Below, in pieces: positions 1 through 7,578 of a stretch of 18,565 nt of DNA (its first letter is position 1; every line of letters begins with the position of its first letter). This DNA comes from CAZDXJ01 sp050303615 (GTDB taxonomy: Bacteria; Pseudomonadota; Gammaproteobacteria; Methylococcales; Methylomonadaceae), in contig JBNLCC010000124.1 of NCBI GenBank assembly GCA_050303615.1, forward strand, positions 1-18,565, given 5' to 3'. Position numbers and translations under genes: made by a program. Below the pieces are notes generated by a model. It was not told the origin of the DNA and made no database searches. It was given only the letters and a program-made list of their open reading frames with translations.

Positions 1-61
1 TTATCCGGTTTTGTGATCATATGGTAATCATTTATAGTGTTCACATATCAAATTACGGTTT

Positions 62-1402
62 TTATATCCCCTTATCAAATAAGGCTATCGATTCAACATG
101 CCCGGTTTGCGGGAACATATCCATTACCCCGGCTTTCAGCAGCCGGTAACCCAGTTCATTGACCAGAATTCCGGCATCCCTGGCCAACGTCGATGGATTA
201 CAGGAAACATAAACAATTTGCTGGGGGTTCCATTGCGGAATGCGGGATAATACTTCCGCAGCGCCTGCGCGAGACGGATCCAGCAGAATCTTGTCGTATT
301 TTTTATTGGCCCACGGCATATCACTGATATCGCGGGTTAAATCCGCAGCGTAAAATTCGACGTTGCTGATGCCGTTTAATCTTGCATTGGCTTTAGCATG
401 GTTAACCAGCGGTAAGTCCCCTTCTATCCCAACCACCAGACCGGCTTTTCTTGCCATCGGCAAGGTAAAGTTGCCCAAGCCGCAAAACAAATCCAATACC
501 GTATCCTGCGCATTGAGCGCCAGGGTCTCCATGACCCGGTTAACCATTTTTCGGTTAATCTCGGTATTGACCTGGGTAAACATCGCCGGCCTAAAATGGA
601 ACACAATATCATAATCCGGCAAGGCGTAGGTCGGTAGATGCGGTTCTTCGGGCCATAACGGCGTAATACTGTCCGGCCCTTTCGGTTGCAGATAAAGGGT
701 AATTTGTGTCCGTTGGGCAAACTCGCGCATCCGCTGCTTGTCCGCGTCGGTAGGCGGATCCAATACCCGGATTGCCAGGACGCATTGCTCATCGCCGATG
801 GCCACCTCGATCTGCGGAATACGGTCCTTGATCGTCAGCCCACCGATCATTTCCGACAATTCCGGCAACCGCATTCCGACCGACGGGTGCATCACGATGC
901 ATTGATCGATCTCCGCTAAGAACGGATTGCGCCGTTCACGAAAACCGACCAGCACCCTATTCTTTTTAGCGACGTATTTCACGCCCATGCGGGCTTTATG
1001 CCGATAGCCCCAATGAGGCCCGCGCAACGGTTCCCACAATTCGGGAATTTGCACTTTGCCGATCCGGGCGAATTGCTCCTCCAGCAACGCCTGCTTGATC
1101 GCGATCTGCGCGACGGAATCCACATGCTGGAAGCTGCAGCCGCCGCAGACGCCGTAATGCGGACATTGCGGTTCGGTCCGATGGGGTGAGCGGCTGATTA
1201 AATTGACCACTTTACCCTCGGCATAGTCGCGACGGCTGTCGGTATAGATAAATTCCATTTCCTCGCCGGGCAACGCTTCATCGATAAATACCACTTTGCC
1301 GTTTACATGGGCGACTCCCCGCCCGTCATGTGCCAAAGATTCGATCGTGACGTTAACCGGGACTTCCGGTAAAACCTTTTTTCTTTTGCGTCTTCGCACC
1401 AT
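62..1402 (-). CDS. rlmD: 23S rRNA (uracil-5-)-methyltransferase RlmD
   Basis: This is a SAM-dependent methyltransferase expected to form 5-methyluridine at U1939 of 23S rRNA in the cytoplasm. From the ATG at 1402 the protein has 446 residues. A basic N-terminus (MVRRRKRKK) leads into a TRAM-type RNA-binding beta-barrel (about residues 10-75). Four cysteines that would hold a 4Fe-4S cluster follow: C80, C86 and C89 in CPHYGVCGGC, and C168 in DQCIVMHP. The Rossmann SAM motif DLFCGLGNF lies at about 304-312, LDPSRAGA at about 374-381, and the nucleophile C401 sits in YVSCNPST. The frame stays open to a GTG at 1447, but that start overlaps the upstream ydbL gene by over 40 bases. The ATG only 2 bases after the ydbL stop is preferred, although its Shine-Dalgarno (GGAAG, about 12 bases away) is weak. 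It is probably cotranscribed with ydbL. Confidence 0.93.
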   Translation of the reverse strand: MVRRRKRKKVLPEVPVNVTIESLAHDGRGVAHVNGKVVFIDEALPGEEMEFIYTDSRRDYAEGKVVNLISRSPHRTEPQCPHYGVCGGCSFQHVDSVAQIAIKQALLEEQFARIGKVQIPELWEPLRGPHWGYRHKARMGVKYVAKKNRVLVGFRERRNPFLAEIDQCIVMHPSVGMRLPELSEMIGGLTIKDRIPQIEVAIGDEQCVLAIRVLDPPTDADKQRMREFAQRTQITLYLQPKGPDSITPLWPEEPHLPTYALPDYDIVFHFRPAMFTQVNTEINRKMVNRVMETLALNAQDTVLDLFCGLGNFTLPMARKAGLVVGIEGDLPLVNHAKANARLNGISNVEFYAADLTRDISDMPWANKKYDKILLDPSRAGAAEVLSRIPQWNPQQIVYVSCNPSTLARDAGILVNELGYRLLKAGVMDMFPQTGHVESIALFDKGI

Positions 1403-1404
1403 GG

Positions 1405-2013
1405 TTATTTTTGCTTCCAACTGCCGTTTGCGGTTTGGTACCACCACCCCGATCCGGCGTTACTTACCCAACTTTTTGCAAACGTCGATTTGATCTGATT
1501 GAACCATTCCGGATGACCGTTGGCATTGGCAATCGCCTGGTACAGTTTATTTCTGTCGCTGTTTTCCGCTGCCACCAGTTTATTCACTTTGTTGCGGTCT
1601 TTTAACGGTATTTTGCCGGGATCTTTTGCCGTTAATAATCCATCCGACTGAATGCCGATATAACCCTGTCCATAGTATGACTGCAGCGAGGCAAAACGTT
1701 TTTTCATCGTGGCGCGCAATTGCCTGATTTCGGGGGTATCGACATCAAGATTCGCCTCGGCTGCCTGAGCGGGTGTAAAAATAATATTCAACACGTTGTC
1801 GATTCCGTGATAGGCAAGTAATTGCCATTCGGAAAGCCCGGCCTCCGGCTCGGTTTTAGATTTAGGCGCCGCTTTACCCTCCTCTTGTATCCCCTGAATG
1901 ATTTCATCGGCCACGCGTTCCGCGGCGGCGGCCGGAAAATAGATATTGATCGTGACGCATGCCGTCAACAACAGCGCGCTGAACAGGGGTATGGATGAAA
2001 AAGATTTTTTCAT
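1405..2013 (-). CDS. ydbL: YdbL-like DUF1318 lipoprotein
   Basis: The predicted protein is 202 residues. A short signal peptide ends in a lipobox (LLLTAC), which predicts lipidation at C19 and membrane anchoring. Directly after the cysteine comes VTINIYF, then an Ala/Glu-rich helix, an acidic/Pro-containing linker, and a C-terminal DUF1318/YdbL domain (about residues 100-200) with the family pattern of a GYIG..SDG strand, an N-R-LY-IA helix and a closing G.W..K. In E. coli YdbL is a periplasmic, non-lipidated partner of YdbH and YnbE in envelope phospholipid homeostasis; here it is a lipoprotein and about twice as long. The ATG at 2013 is chosen because AGAGGAA (plus-strand 2021-2027) lies 7 bases upstream and the signal peptide begins MKKSF. 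An earlier ATG at 2040 would add nine residues. The family call is firm; the YnbE-like role of the N-terminus is inference. Confidence 0.85.
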   Translation of the reverse strand: MKKSFSSIPLFSALLLTACVTINIYFPAAAAERVADEIIQGIQEEGKAAPKSKTEPEAGLSEWQLLAYHGIDNVLNIIFTPAQAAEANLDVDTPEIRQLRATMKKRFASLQSYYGQGYIGIQSDGLLTAKDPGKIPLKDRNKVNKLVAAENSDRNKLYQAIANANGHPEWFNQIKSTFAKSWVSNAGSGWWYQTANGSWKQK

Positions 2014-2362
2014 GATGGTATTCCTCTGGTTTATGTTCATATTGCAAATTCTGTTTTATGTACTGCCTTATACCGGCAGATTTGATTGTGCCTATCGCAC
2101 GCCAATTTCGGCGTTCTTATCTCTTCTCCCTTCGGGAGAAAGTTAGGATGAAGAAGGTAAAAATGCATATATTAATGCGGTCTTGTATCCCCTCACCCCG
2201 GCCCTTCCCCACCGAAGAGGGCTTAACGCATTAAATTTAACCTGCGGTACATACTGAGCGGAAAGCTTATCGCGTCACGCTTGGCGTGTTTCGTACCTTG
2301 GCGCATCCCGAAATACTTCAGTGATAATAGCCATGGTGCTTACCGGCACTGCGGTCGCTATT
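2014..2362. repeat. Gap between ydbH and ydbL with degenerate repeat sequence
   Basis: This 349-base stretch has no convincing gene. The longest start-to-stop runs on the minus strand that I traced are about 19 codons. It holds TTCTCCC-TTC-GGGAGAA (around 2123-2139), which continues into GTTAGGATGA, and an oppositely oriented CCCCTCACCCCGGCCCTTCC block (about 2189-2208) followed by ACCGAAGAGGG. Together these resemble two facing, degraded copies of the dispersed 'CTCTCCC...GGGTGAGGG' repeat. TTAATGCG (2172-2179) and CGCATTAA (2227-2234) flank the second block as an 8-base inverted repeat. A further small hairpin, CACGC-TTG-GCGTG, occurs near 2276-2288. In E. coli the ynbE gene lies at this position; none is visible here. 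Confidence 0.5.
2021..2027 (-). promoter_or_regulatory. Shine-Dalgarno of ydbL
   Basis: AGAGGAA on the minus strand lies 7 bases before the ATG at 2013. It decides that start against the in-frame ATG at 2040. Confidence 0.6.
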
Positions 2363-4411
2363 TTATTCGACAACCGCTTCCGAGGTTTCCGATACCCGTT
2401 TGATCCGTCGCAGCAGTACTTTCCAATCGATGCGTGGATTATAACCGATCACGTCGATTCGCGGCAGACCGCCGCCCTCGACGATATAATAGCCATGTTC
2501 CGCCGGCGCAACCCCCATTAATTGGCAGACACCGTTGTTTAAATAACAGCCCATACCCAGCCGGTCGTAACCGAATGTTTCGAATATCCCAAGAAAACTG
2601 CGCGAGATCAGATCGGCAGCCCCGCCGCCTCCGATATTGGCGATATTTTGTACCGCTTTTTGGCTGATGCGATGCCGCGAATCATCGTTATCCGGTGTCC
2701 CCAGCCACGCATAAAACGTGACCGGCTGCCAATTTTCCAGATATAAATCATGCACGTAACCGGATAGTCTGCCTTCTATTCTGCCGAAAGCAAACTTGCT
2801 GGTGATTTGCTTTAAATCCAAGTCATCAATCTCCACGTCGGCATAAAGCTGAGGCAACTCGCTGAACAAACCCGAGGAAGCCAGTTTTTTAATGCGGATC
2901 GTTCCGTCAAAAGCTTGTATGTTCAACTCGCCGTCGAGAGACAACTTTCCCTGTTTATAGCTCACACCCGGTATGTCGCCGCTGACGGTTCCCGATAAAG
3001 GCGTGAAGTGCATGACGGTAGTCAAACGCTCCAAGGAAACCCGGTCAATCTTGCCGACAAAATGGACGTCCGGCTCCCCGTTTTCGGCCGATTGAAAAGC
3101 AAAGCGCCGTATCTGTAATGTACCATCCAACAGCGGCAATTCAGCCGGCTGGTTTAAAGACAGGTTACCGGCATCGGTGGTTAACGACAGTTCTGTTTTA
3201 CCGAAAGGCAAATCGTAAATTTGCAGTTGTTCCCAGGCCAGCGTCGACTGGCTGTTGTTTGCAGCCTGGGTTGACCAATGAATATGTCCCGTACCGCCAT
3301 CCATATGTATCCGGGATGCGGCATCTTGCAGGCCCAATTGCCGATACTGCACATTGATTTCGTTTAACTTTTGCTGAGCCAACGTTATATCCGCCTGCAC
3401 CGTTCCTGCCAACGCGATGCCCTGCATCGCCGTTGCTTCGAAAAACGGCGCCAAATAGAGTTTCGAAACAGCCGCCATGTTTTCGCTTTGCAGAGATAGA
3501 TCAACATTTTGCAGCGGCGGAAGGCCGCTCTGATACAACTCCCCGCGGCCTTTAACGGTGAGCACTTCGGGATGGTCATAAAACAACGAGGTCACCATCA
3601 CGCGTTGGTCTTTCTCCCGAAAACTGCCGCGGGTGCTCAAAGCCAAGCTCTGCTGCTGCGGCTGGTTGAGATCGATAAAAACCGGTTCGGCATAAATTGC
3701 ACCGCGGTTCACCGTGGCGTTGACATCCCATTGCCAGATTCCCTGCTTGTTTCCGGCATCGGCCTTTAACCTTGCGCCTAACGCCTCGGCAGCATATTTG
3801 CCATCCGTTGTTTGAGCGCTGACACCGTTCATATCCAAATCGAGCGTCAGCCAATTCAGCCGGTTGCTATCCCCTCCGGCATTTGCCTGCAAGCCGATGT
3901 TCCCATCGGCCAAATCAATGCCGGCCATGGGAAAGGTTTTTTTGAGTTGCGCCGCGTTCAGTTTCTCAGCGGTTACCGCTAATTGCCAATGGCGTTGTTG
4001 TTCAGTCGCTACCAGCGAAACCGAACCGCCGGCAATTTTAACATTACTGACTGAAAGCCTGCTTTGCTTTTCGGTGATGAAAAATTCAAAGGCGATTTGG
4101 GAGGCTTCCAGCCAGTCCGATTTTAGCTCGGCCAATCCGCCATCACAGGCGAGGCGTTTGTTTTCCAGAATAAAATGACGGCATTGGACTTTCACAAATG
4201 AGACATGATCGAACGGCTTGGGCAAGGTCAATTGGTCGACCACGGCCTCTGCATTGCCTGTTGCGCTGCTGAAATCGCCTAAGGCGAGATGCACGCCTCC
4301 CAGTTGCCAGTCGTGAGCGGTTATGTTGCCCAGATCCAGTGCTATGCGGTCAATTGCATAGCCGCCTGCCGAGCCAAGTAACAGCAGCAGAAAAAAAACG
4401 ATTCTGATCAT
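2363..4411 (-). CDS. ydbH: YdbH-like AsmA-family envelope protein
   Basis: This 682-residue protein has one N-terminal membrane anchor (about residues 2-20), followed by an all-beta periplasmic region typical of AsmA-like lipid-transport proteins. The C-terminal quarter carries the YdbH-family signature (Pfam's old 'dicarboxylate transport' label): ...FETFGYDRLGMGCYLNNG... then EGGGLPRIDVIGYNPRIDW near the end. In E. coli YdbH, TamB and YhdP act redundantly in moving phospholipids to the outer membrane, and YdbH works with the lipoprotein YnbE and with YdbL. E. coli YdbH is about 880 residues, so this copy is some 200 shorter. ydbL follows downstream on the same strand but after a 349-base repeat-containing gap rather than a tight junction. 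The ATG at 4411 has no obvious Shine-Dalgarno, and a palindromic repeat begins 11 bases upstream. Function is inferred from family membership. Confidence 0.82.
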   Translation of the reverse strand: MIRIVFFLLLLLGSAGGYAIDRIALDLGNITAHDWQLGGVHLALGDFSSATGNAEAVVDQLTLPKPFDHVSFVKVQCRHFILENKRLACDGGLAELKSDWLEASQIAFEFFITEKQSRLSVSNVKIAGGSVSLVATEQQRHWQLAVTAEKLNAAQLKKTFPMAGIDLADGNIGLQANAGGDSNRLNWLTLDLDMNGVSAQTTDGKYAAEALGARLKADAGNKQGIWQWDVNATVNRGAIYAEPVFIDLNQPQQQSLALSTRGSFREKDQRVMVTSLFYDHPEVLTVKGRGELYQSGLPPLQNVDLSLQSENMAAVSKLYLAPFFEATAMQGIALAGTVQADITLAQQKLNEINVQYRQLGLQDAASRIHMDGGTGHIHWSTQAANNSQSTLAWEQLQIYDLPFGKTELSLTTDAGNLSLNQPAELPLLDGTLQIRRFAFQSAENGEPDVHFVGKIDRVSLERLTTVMHFTPLSGTVSGDIPGVSYKQGKLSLDGELNIQAFDGTIRIKKLASSGLFSELPQLYADVEIDDLDLKQITSKFAFGRIEGRLSGYVHDLYLENWQPVTFYAWLGTPDNDDSRHRISQKAVQNIANIGGGGAADLISRSFLGIFETFGYDRLGMGCYLNNGVCQLMGVAPAEHGYYIVEGGGLPRIDVIGYNPRIDWKVLLRRIKRVSETSEAVVE

Positions 4412-4421
4412 TAATCTGAAT

Positions 4422-4500
4422 GTAGCCCGGCTGCGGCGAAGCGTAATCCGGAGTAAGTCACCATCCGCCTTCCGGATTCCGCAAGCTTCATCCGGGCTAC
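4422..4500. repeat. 79-bp GTAGCCCGG palindromic (REP/MITE-like) element
   Basis: The element starts with GTAGCCCGG and ends with CCGGGCTAC. The arms of about 30 bases (4422-4451 and 4472-4500) are imperfect inverted repeats, both carrying an ATCCGG/CCGGAT inner edge, around a 20-base spacer. It lies immediately before the ydbH start, between cysM and ydbH. Transcribed, it would fold into a long hairpin. It looks like a dispersed non-coding repeat; I cannot count copies elsewhere in the genome. Confidence 0.7.
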
Positions 4501-4518
4501 GGTGGAATAGTCGCAGAA

Positions 4519-4535
4519 GGCACGCAATACGTGCC
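4519..4535 (-). terminator. Possible terminator hairpin after cysM
   Basis: GGCACG-TATTG-CGTGCC on the minus strand forms a 6-bp GC-rich stem 26 bases after the cysM stop. It is followed by TTCT rather than a clean T-run, so it would be a weak terminator at best. The palindromic repeat at 4422-4500 lies just beyond and may add to it. Confidence 0.3.
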
Positions 4536-4560
4536 CTATCAAATAACTCCCGGCTCTAAA

Positions 4561-5457
4561 TTAACCGGGAAAAACACCGGTGGACAGGTAACGGTCACCA
4601 CGGTCGCAAATGATCACTACGATCACGGCATTATCCACTTCATCGGCCAACTGCAGTGCCGCGTAAACCGCGCCGCCGGATGAGATGCCGGCAAAAATGC
4701 CTTCTTCGGCGGCTAACGCGCGGGTGGTTTGTTCCGCAGCCTGCTGGTCGACATCGATAATGCGGTCCACCCGCGAGGCATCGTAAATCTTCGGCAAATA
4801 TTCCTGCGGCCAGCGCCGGATTCCCGGTATTTTGGCGTTGTCTTTCGGCTGCACTCCGACCACCTGAATCGCAGTATTTTGCTCCTTCAGATAGCGCGAG
4901 GTGCCCATAATGGTACCGGTGGTCCCCATCGAACTGACGAAATGCGTAATCGTTCCCTGAGTATCGCGCCAAATTTCCGGACCGGTACCCTCATAATGCG
5001 CCCGCGGGTTGTCGGGATTGGAAAACTGGTCGAGTATCCGCCCTTCACCGTTCGCTTGCATCTCCCGCGCCAAATCGATCGCCGCCTCCATACTGCCCGC
5101 CGCCGGCGTCAGAATGATTTCCGCGCCGTAAGCTTTCATCGAAGCGCGGCGCTCCTCACTCATGTTATCCGGCATGATCAAGGTCATTTTATAGCCCTTG
5201 ATAGCCGCCGCCATTGCCAGGGCAATACCGGTATTGCCGCTGGTCGCCTCAATCAGGCGGTCACCTGGTTTGATATCGCCGCGCGCTTCGGCATGCTTGA
5301 TCATACTCAGCGCAGGACGGTCTTTAACCGAGCCAGCCGGGTTGTTGCCTTCCAGTTTTACTAATAGGGTATTATTGGTTTGTTTTGGCAACCGTTGCAG
5401 TCTGACCAGGGGCGTATTGCCGACAAAAGATTCAATTGTTGGAAAAGTCATTTTCAT
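4561..5457 (-). CDS. cysM: Cysteine synthase B (O-acetylserine sulfhydrylase)
   Basis: This PLP enzyme makes cysteine from O-acetylserine and sulfide or thiosulfate. It has 298 residues, close to the roughly 300 of E. coli CysM. Visible motifs are the PLP lysine K45 in GSVKDRP, the substrate/PLP loop TSGNTG (72-77), the phosphate-binding GTTGT (178-182), a glycine-rich GISSGGA near 258-264, and a C-terminal ICDRGDRYLSTGVF. The last motif and the IPGIRRW loop (210-216) are characteristic of CysM rather than CysK. ATG codons at 5457 and 5451 are both possible starts; neither has a strong ribosome binding site. It lies downstream of queD on the same strand after a 193-base gap, so it may have its own promoter. 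Confidence 0.95.
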   Translation of the reverse strand: MKMTFPTIESFVGNTPLVRLQRLPKQTNNTLLVKLEGNNPAGSVKDRPALSMIKHAEARGDIKPGDRLIEATSGNTGIALAMAAAIKGYKMTLIMPDNMSEERRASMKAYGAEIILTPAAGSMEAAIDLAREMQANGEGRILDQFSNPDNPRAHYEGTGPEIWRDTQGTITHFVSSMGTTGTIMGTSRYLKEQNTAIQVVGVQPKDNAKIPGIRRWPQEYLPKIYDASRVDRIIDVDQQAAEQTTRALAAEEGIFAGISSGGAVYAALQLADEVDNAVIVVIICDRGDRYLSTGVFPG

Positions 5458-5650
5458 TTAATAGGTAGCAAAAAATAGTAAGTTCAACGATAGCAATTTT
5501 TGCCGTAACAATACAGAGAAAAACCAGGGTAAGCGCATATAAACTGGATACCTGCTTCCAGGCGAGTATGACGACCTTATTTATTAGACTGGCCCGAAAA
5601 CACTGAAGACAGTATCCTGCGAGTTTGCGGACATAGAAATTGCGGCCGTA
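5458..5650. other. Intergenic region between queD and cysM
   Basis: No gene is seen in these 193 bases. The sequence around 5543-5573 (ACTGGATACC...GAGTATGACGAC) resembles a degenerate copy of the short dispersed palindrome 'CTGGATACCCGC...GCGGGTATGACG' that is common in proteobacterial intergenic DNA. Pairing between its arms is poor. Confidence 0.35.
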
Positions 5651-6052
5651 TCATTCGCTATAACTGGCATAGCAGGTATCGGTTTCCCAGATGGTCACTT
5701 CCGTTACGGGATACCCGGCATTGCGCACATAGGTGAAAATCATCCAGGCGATATGTTCCGCAGTCGGATTTTCATCGGTCGTAAAATAGCGTTCGCCCGC
5801 CTCCTGCAAAAGTGGCAAAACCGGATCGTCCTTATGCAGCAGCATATTATGATCCAAAAATTCATCAACCCAGCCTTTCACCAGGCCTTTAATCTCGTTA
5901 AAGTCATACAAAATACCGATTTGATCGAGCTCCTCGCCTTCGAAGGTGATCCCCGCCTTGGCGCTGTGCCCGTGCAGATTGCTGCACTTGCCTTCATAGC
6001 CGAGCAGACGGTGTCCGTAACAGAATGAAATAAATTTGGTGACTTTATACAT
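5651..6052 (-). CDS. queD: 6-carboxytetrahydropterin synthase (QueD / PTPS family)
   Basis: The protein has 133 residues (E. coli QueD has about 120). QueD converts 7,8-dihydroneopterin triphosphate to 6-carboxy-tetrahydropterin, the second step toward preQ0 and queuosine. The zinc ligands are H14 (in YGHRL) and H27 and H29 (in NLHGHS). The catalytic cysteine C23 precedes them with the family spacing CxxxHGH. D67-H68 in LDHNM, the TAEH motif at 97-100 and E123 in WETDT complete the active site. All key residues are present, so it should be active. A pterin-synthase relative with another product cannot be excluded, because no other queuosine genes are in view. It starts 42 bases after the end of the thioesterase-TPR gene. 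The ATG has no clear Shine-Dalgarno. Confidence 0.85.
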   Translation of the reverse strand: MYKVTKFISFCYGHRLLGYEGKCSNLHGHSAKAGITFEGEELDQIGILYDFNEIKGLVKGWVDEFLDHNMLLHKDDPVLPLLQEAGERYFTTDENPTAEHIAWMIFTYVRNAGYPVTEVTIWETDTCYASYSE

Positions 6053-6094
6053 GAGTAATTTGTATTAAATATGGAACGGTAAAATGGACTATCT

Positions 6095-7438
6095 TTAACA
6101 TTTAATGTTTTCCCTTTGGACGCCGGCCTCCCGGCAAAGTGCATTAATGAGCTGGTTTTCTGGCATTAATTCAAGCGCCATATGGCAAACAGCCGAGGCC
6201 TCGCTAAGCCGTTGCAGACGGAGGAGTTGATTAACCAGCAGTTGATAACCCCTGATAAAATACGAATCCTTGTCTATCACGTTGCGGAAGGATTGTACCG
6301 CATTTAGCGGTTCTTCAAGGTGCAGATAAAGCATGCCGGTTTTGATATGAATCTGTGGATTGTCCGGGTAATACTTTAACAGTAACTCAAAACAAGCGGT
6401 GGCTTCAGCGGTTCGCTGTTGTTTCATCAGACAGTCCGCTAATAGCTGATTGGCTTTTAAATTTTTCGGGTCAATCTGCAATACCTGGCTGAACTTATCC
6501 ATTGCGGACGGAATTTTGCCCTGCTTTAGCAGACAATGCCCATATTTGATGATTAATTCAAGATCATCCGGTTGCCGTCCAAGCGCTTGCGCATATTTCT
6601 CCTCAGCCATTTGATAATAATTCAGTGCTTCCTTGCGTTCACCCGTATCGGTACTGTAATCACCCAGTTTGACGTAAGCCAGAATATAGTCCGGCGCTGT
6701 TTCCACCACTTTCCGATAATAGGCAATGGCTTCCGGTAATTGATTTCTGTTGAAAAAAGCTTCCGCCAGATTCTGATAGATCCAATACGGAATTGCTTCC
6801 GCTGAAGCGATGGCTTGTTGGTAAGCGGCAATTTCTGCATCCACGTCCCCTTGTTTCGCGTTCGATCTGGCAAGGGTATGATATTTAACAATGCCCTGAG
6901 CCTGCCGCTGTTTGGCAAGCCGGTACTGTGTCTCCGCGAAATAGGGTAGCGACGGATTGGTTTCAGCCCAGAGCCGGGCTTTTTTCAAACAGCAGCGGTT
7001 GAATACCGGCATTAAGTGTTGAATGCCCGATTCAGCGACAACGCTGTGGTGATCTCCGCTCACCTCATTGATGTCCACCCCGCACAAAGCTAAATTACCC
7101 CAGCCCATATCCGGATCATGCTGATGTTTAATAAATTGCTCCGTCGCCCGAAAAAGCGTGATGCGCCCCGGATACATTTTAGGTATATAACGTTTTAACG
7201 CCAGGCGAATGGACTCTTCAACCGTCATCCCGTCCCCTTTATACCGGTCTGCGCCGACATAACGGCGGGTTAGGTCCGCCTGATCATCAATAATACCCAA
7301 AAAAGCCACAGTCTCTCCCCGGGCAAACAACTGTTGCGCCATTTCCAATGCCAAATGTAAGCCGAGGGAATATCCGCTTAAATAATAAGGGCCTTTGGAC
7401 TGGACCAAAAGAAGCTCCGAAATATAAAGTTCAGCCAT
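6095..7438 (-). CDS. Thioesterase-domain/TPR protein, N-terminally truncated
   Basis: Residues 1-150 match the type I thioesterase (alpha/beta hydrolase) domain that ends NRPS and PKS enzymes. The nucleophile motif is GYSLG (S24), a candidate acid is D51/D52 after the FLGII strand, and the histidine is in SGDHHSVV (H130/H131). Residues about 185-440 are tandem TPR-like helical repeats (for example YYRKVVETAPD, FSQVLQIDPKN). The reading frame stays open, without a start, back to a TGA at 7499-7501; that stretch still reads as thioesterase (AKGTDGKSTPHCDFEQ). The first roughly 40 residues of the domain, including the strand before the oxyanion loop, are absent. The ATG at 7438 has no ribosome binding site, whereas a strong one precedes the out-of-frame start at 7578. 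I therefore regard this as the 3' part of a broken gene, although a short TPR-containing product may still be made. Confidence 0.6.
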   Translation of the reverse strand: MAELYISELLLVQSKGPYYLSGYSLGLHLALEMAQQLFARGETVAFLGIIDDQADLTRRYVGADRYKGDGMTVEESIRLALKRYIPKMYPGRITLFRATEQFIKHQHDPDMGWGNLALCGVDINEVSGDHHSVVAESGIQHLMPVFNRCCLKKARLWAETNPSLPYFAETQYRLAKQRQAQGIVKYHTLARSNAKQGDVDAEIAAYQQAIASAEAIPYWIYQNLAEAFFNRNQLPEAIAYYRKVVETAPDYILAYVKLGDYSTDTGERKEALNYYQMAEEKYAQALGRQPDDLELIIKYGHCLLKQGKIPSAMDKFSQVLQIDPKNLKANQLLADCLMKQQRTAEATACFELLLKYYPDNPQIHIKTGMLYLHLEEPLNAVQSFRNVIDKDSYFIRGYQLLVNQLLRLQRLSEASAVCHMALELMPENQLINALCREAGVQRENIKC

Positions 7439-7578
7439 CTGTTCAAAATCACAGTGCGGCGTGCTTTTGCCATCGGTTCCCTTGGCGTGAAAATTAAATC
7501 ATCCGCCGAAGCCTGTTTCTCTTCCGGGCTGGCAAGAACTGCAAAGTCGATATCGTTAATATTACTAAATGCCGGCAT
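7378..7578 (-). pseudogene. 5' remnant of the thioesterase-TPR gene
   Basis: The 66-codon ORF begins MPAFSNINDIDFAVLASPEE after an excellent ribosome binding site (GAGGAAA, 5 bases before the ATG). From roughly codon 28 its sequence is just the out-of-frame reading of the thioesterase region. The natural reading is that codons 1 to about 27 are the true N-terminus of a larger protein, joined by a deletion or frameshift near 7495-7505 to the rest. It could instead be a real short peptide gene, but nothing in its C-terminal half supports that. Confidence 0.5.

Noticed and set aside
1403..1447. GTG start for rlmD at 1447
   Set aside because: It would overlap the ydbL coding sequence and add residues that do not resemble the family's N-terminus.
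4729..5364. Long plus-strand ORF (211 codons) opposite cysM
   Set aside because: It lies entirely antisense to cysM, whose motifs are unmistakable, and its translation is rich in His/Arg with no recognisable domain.
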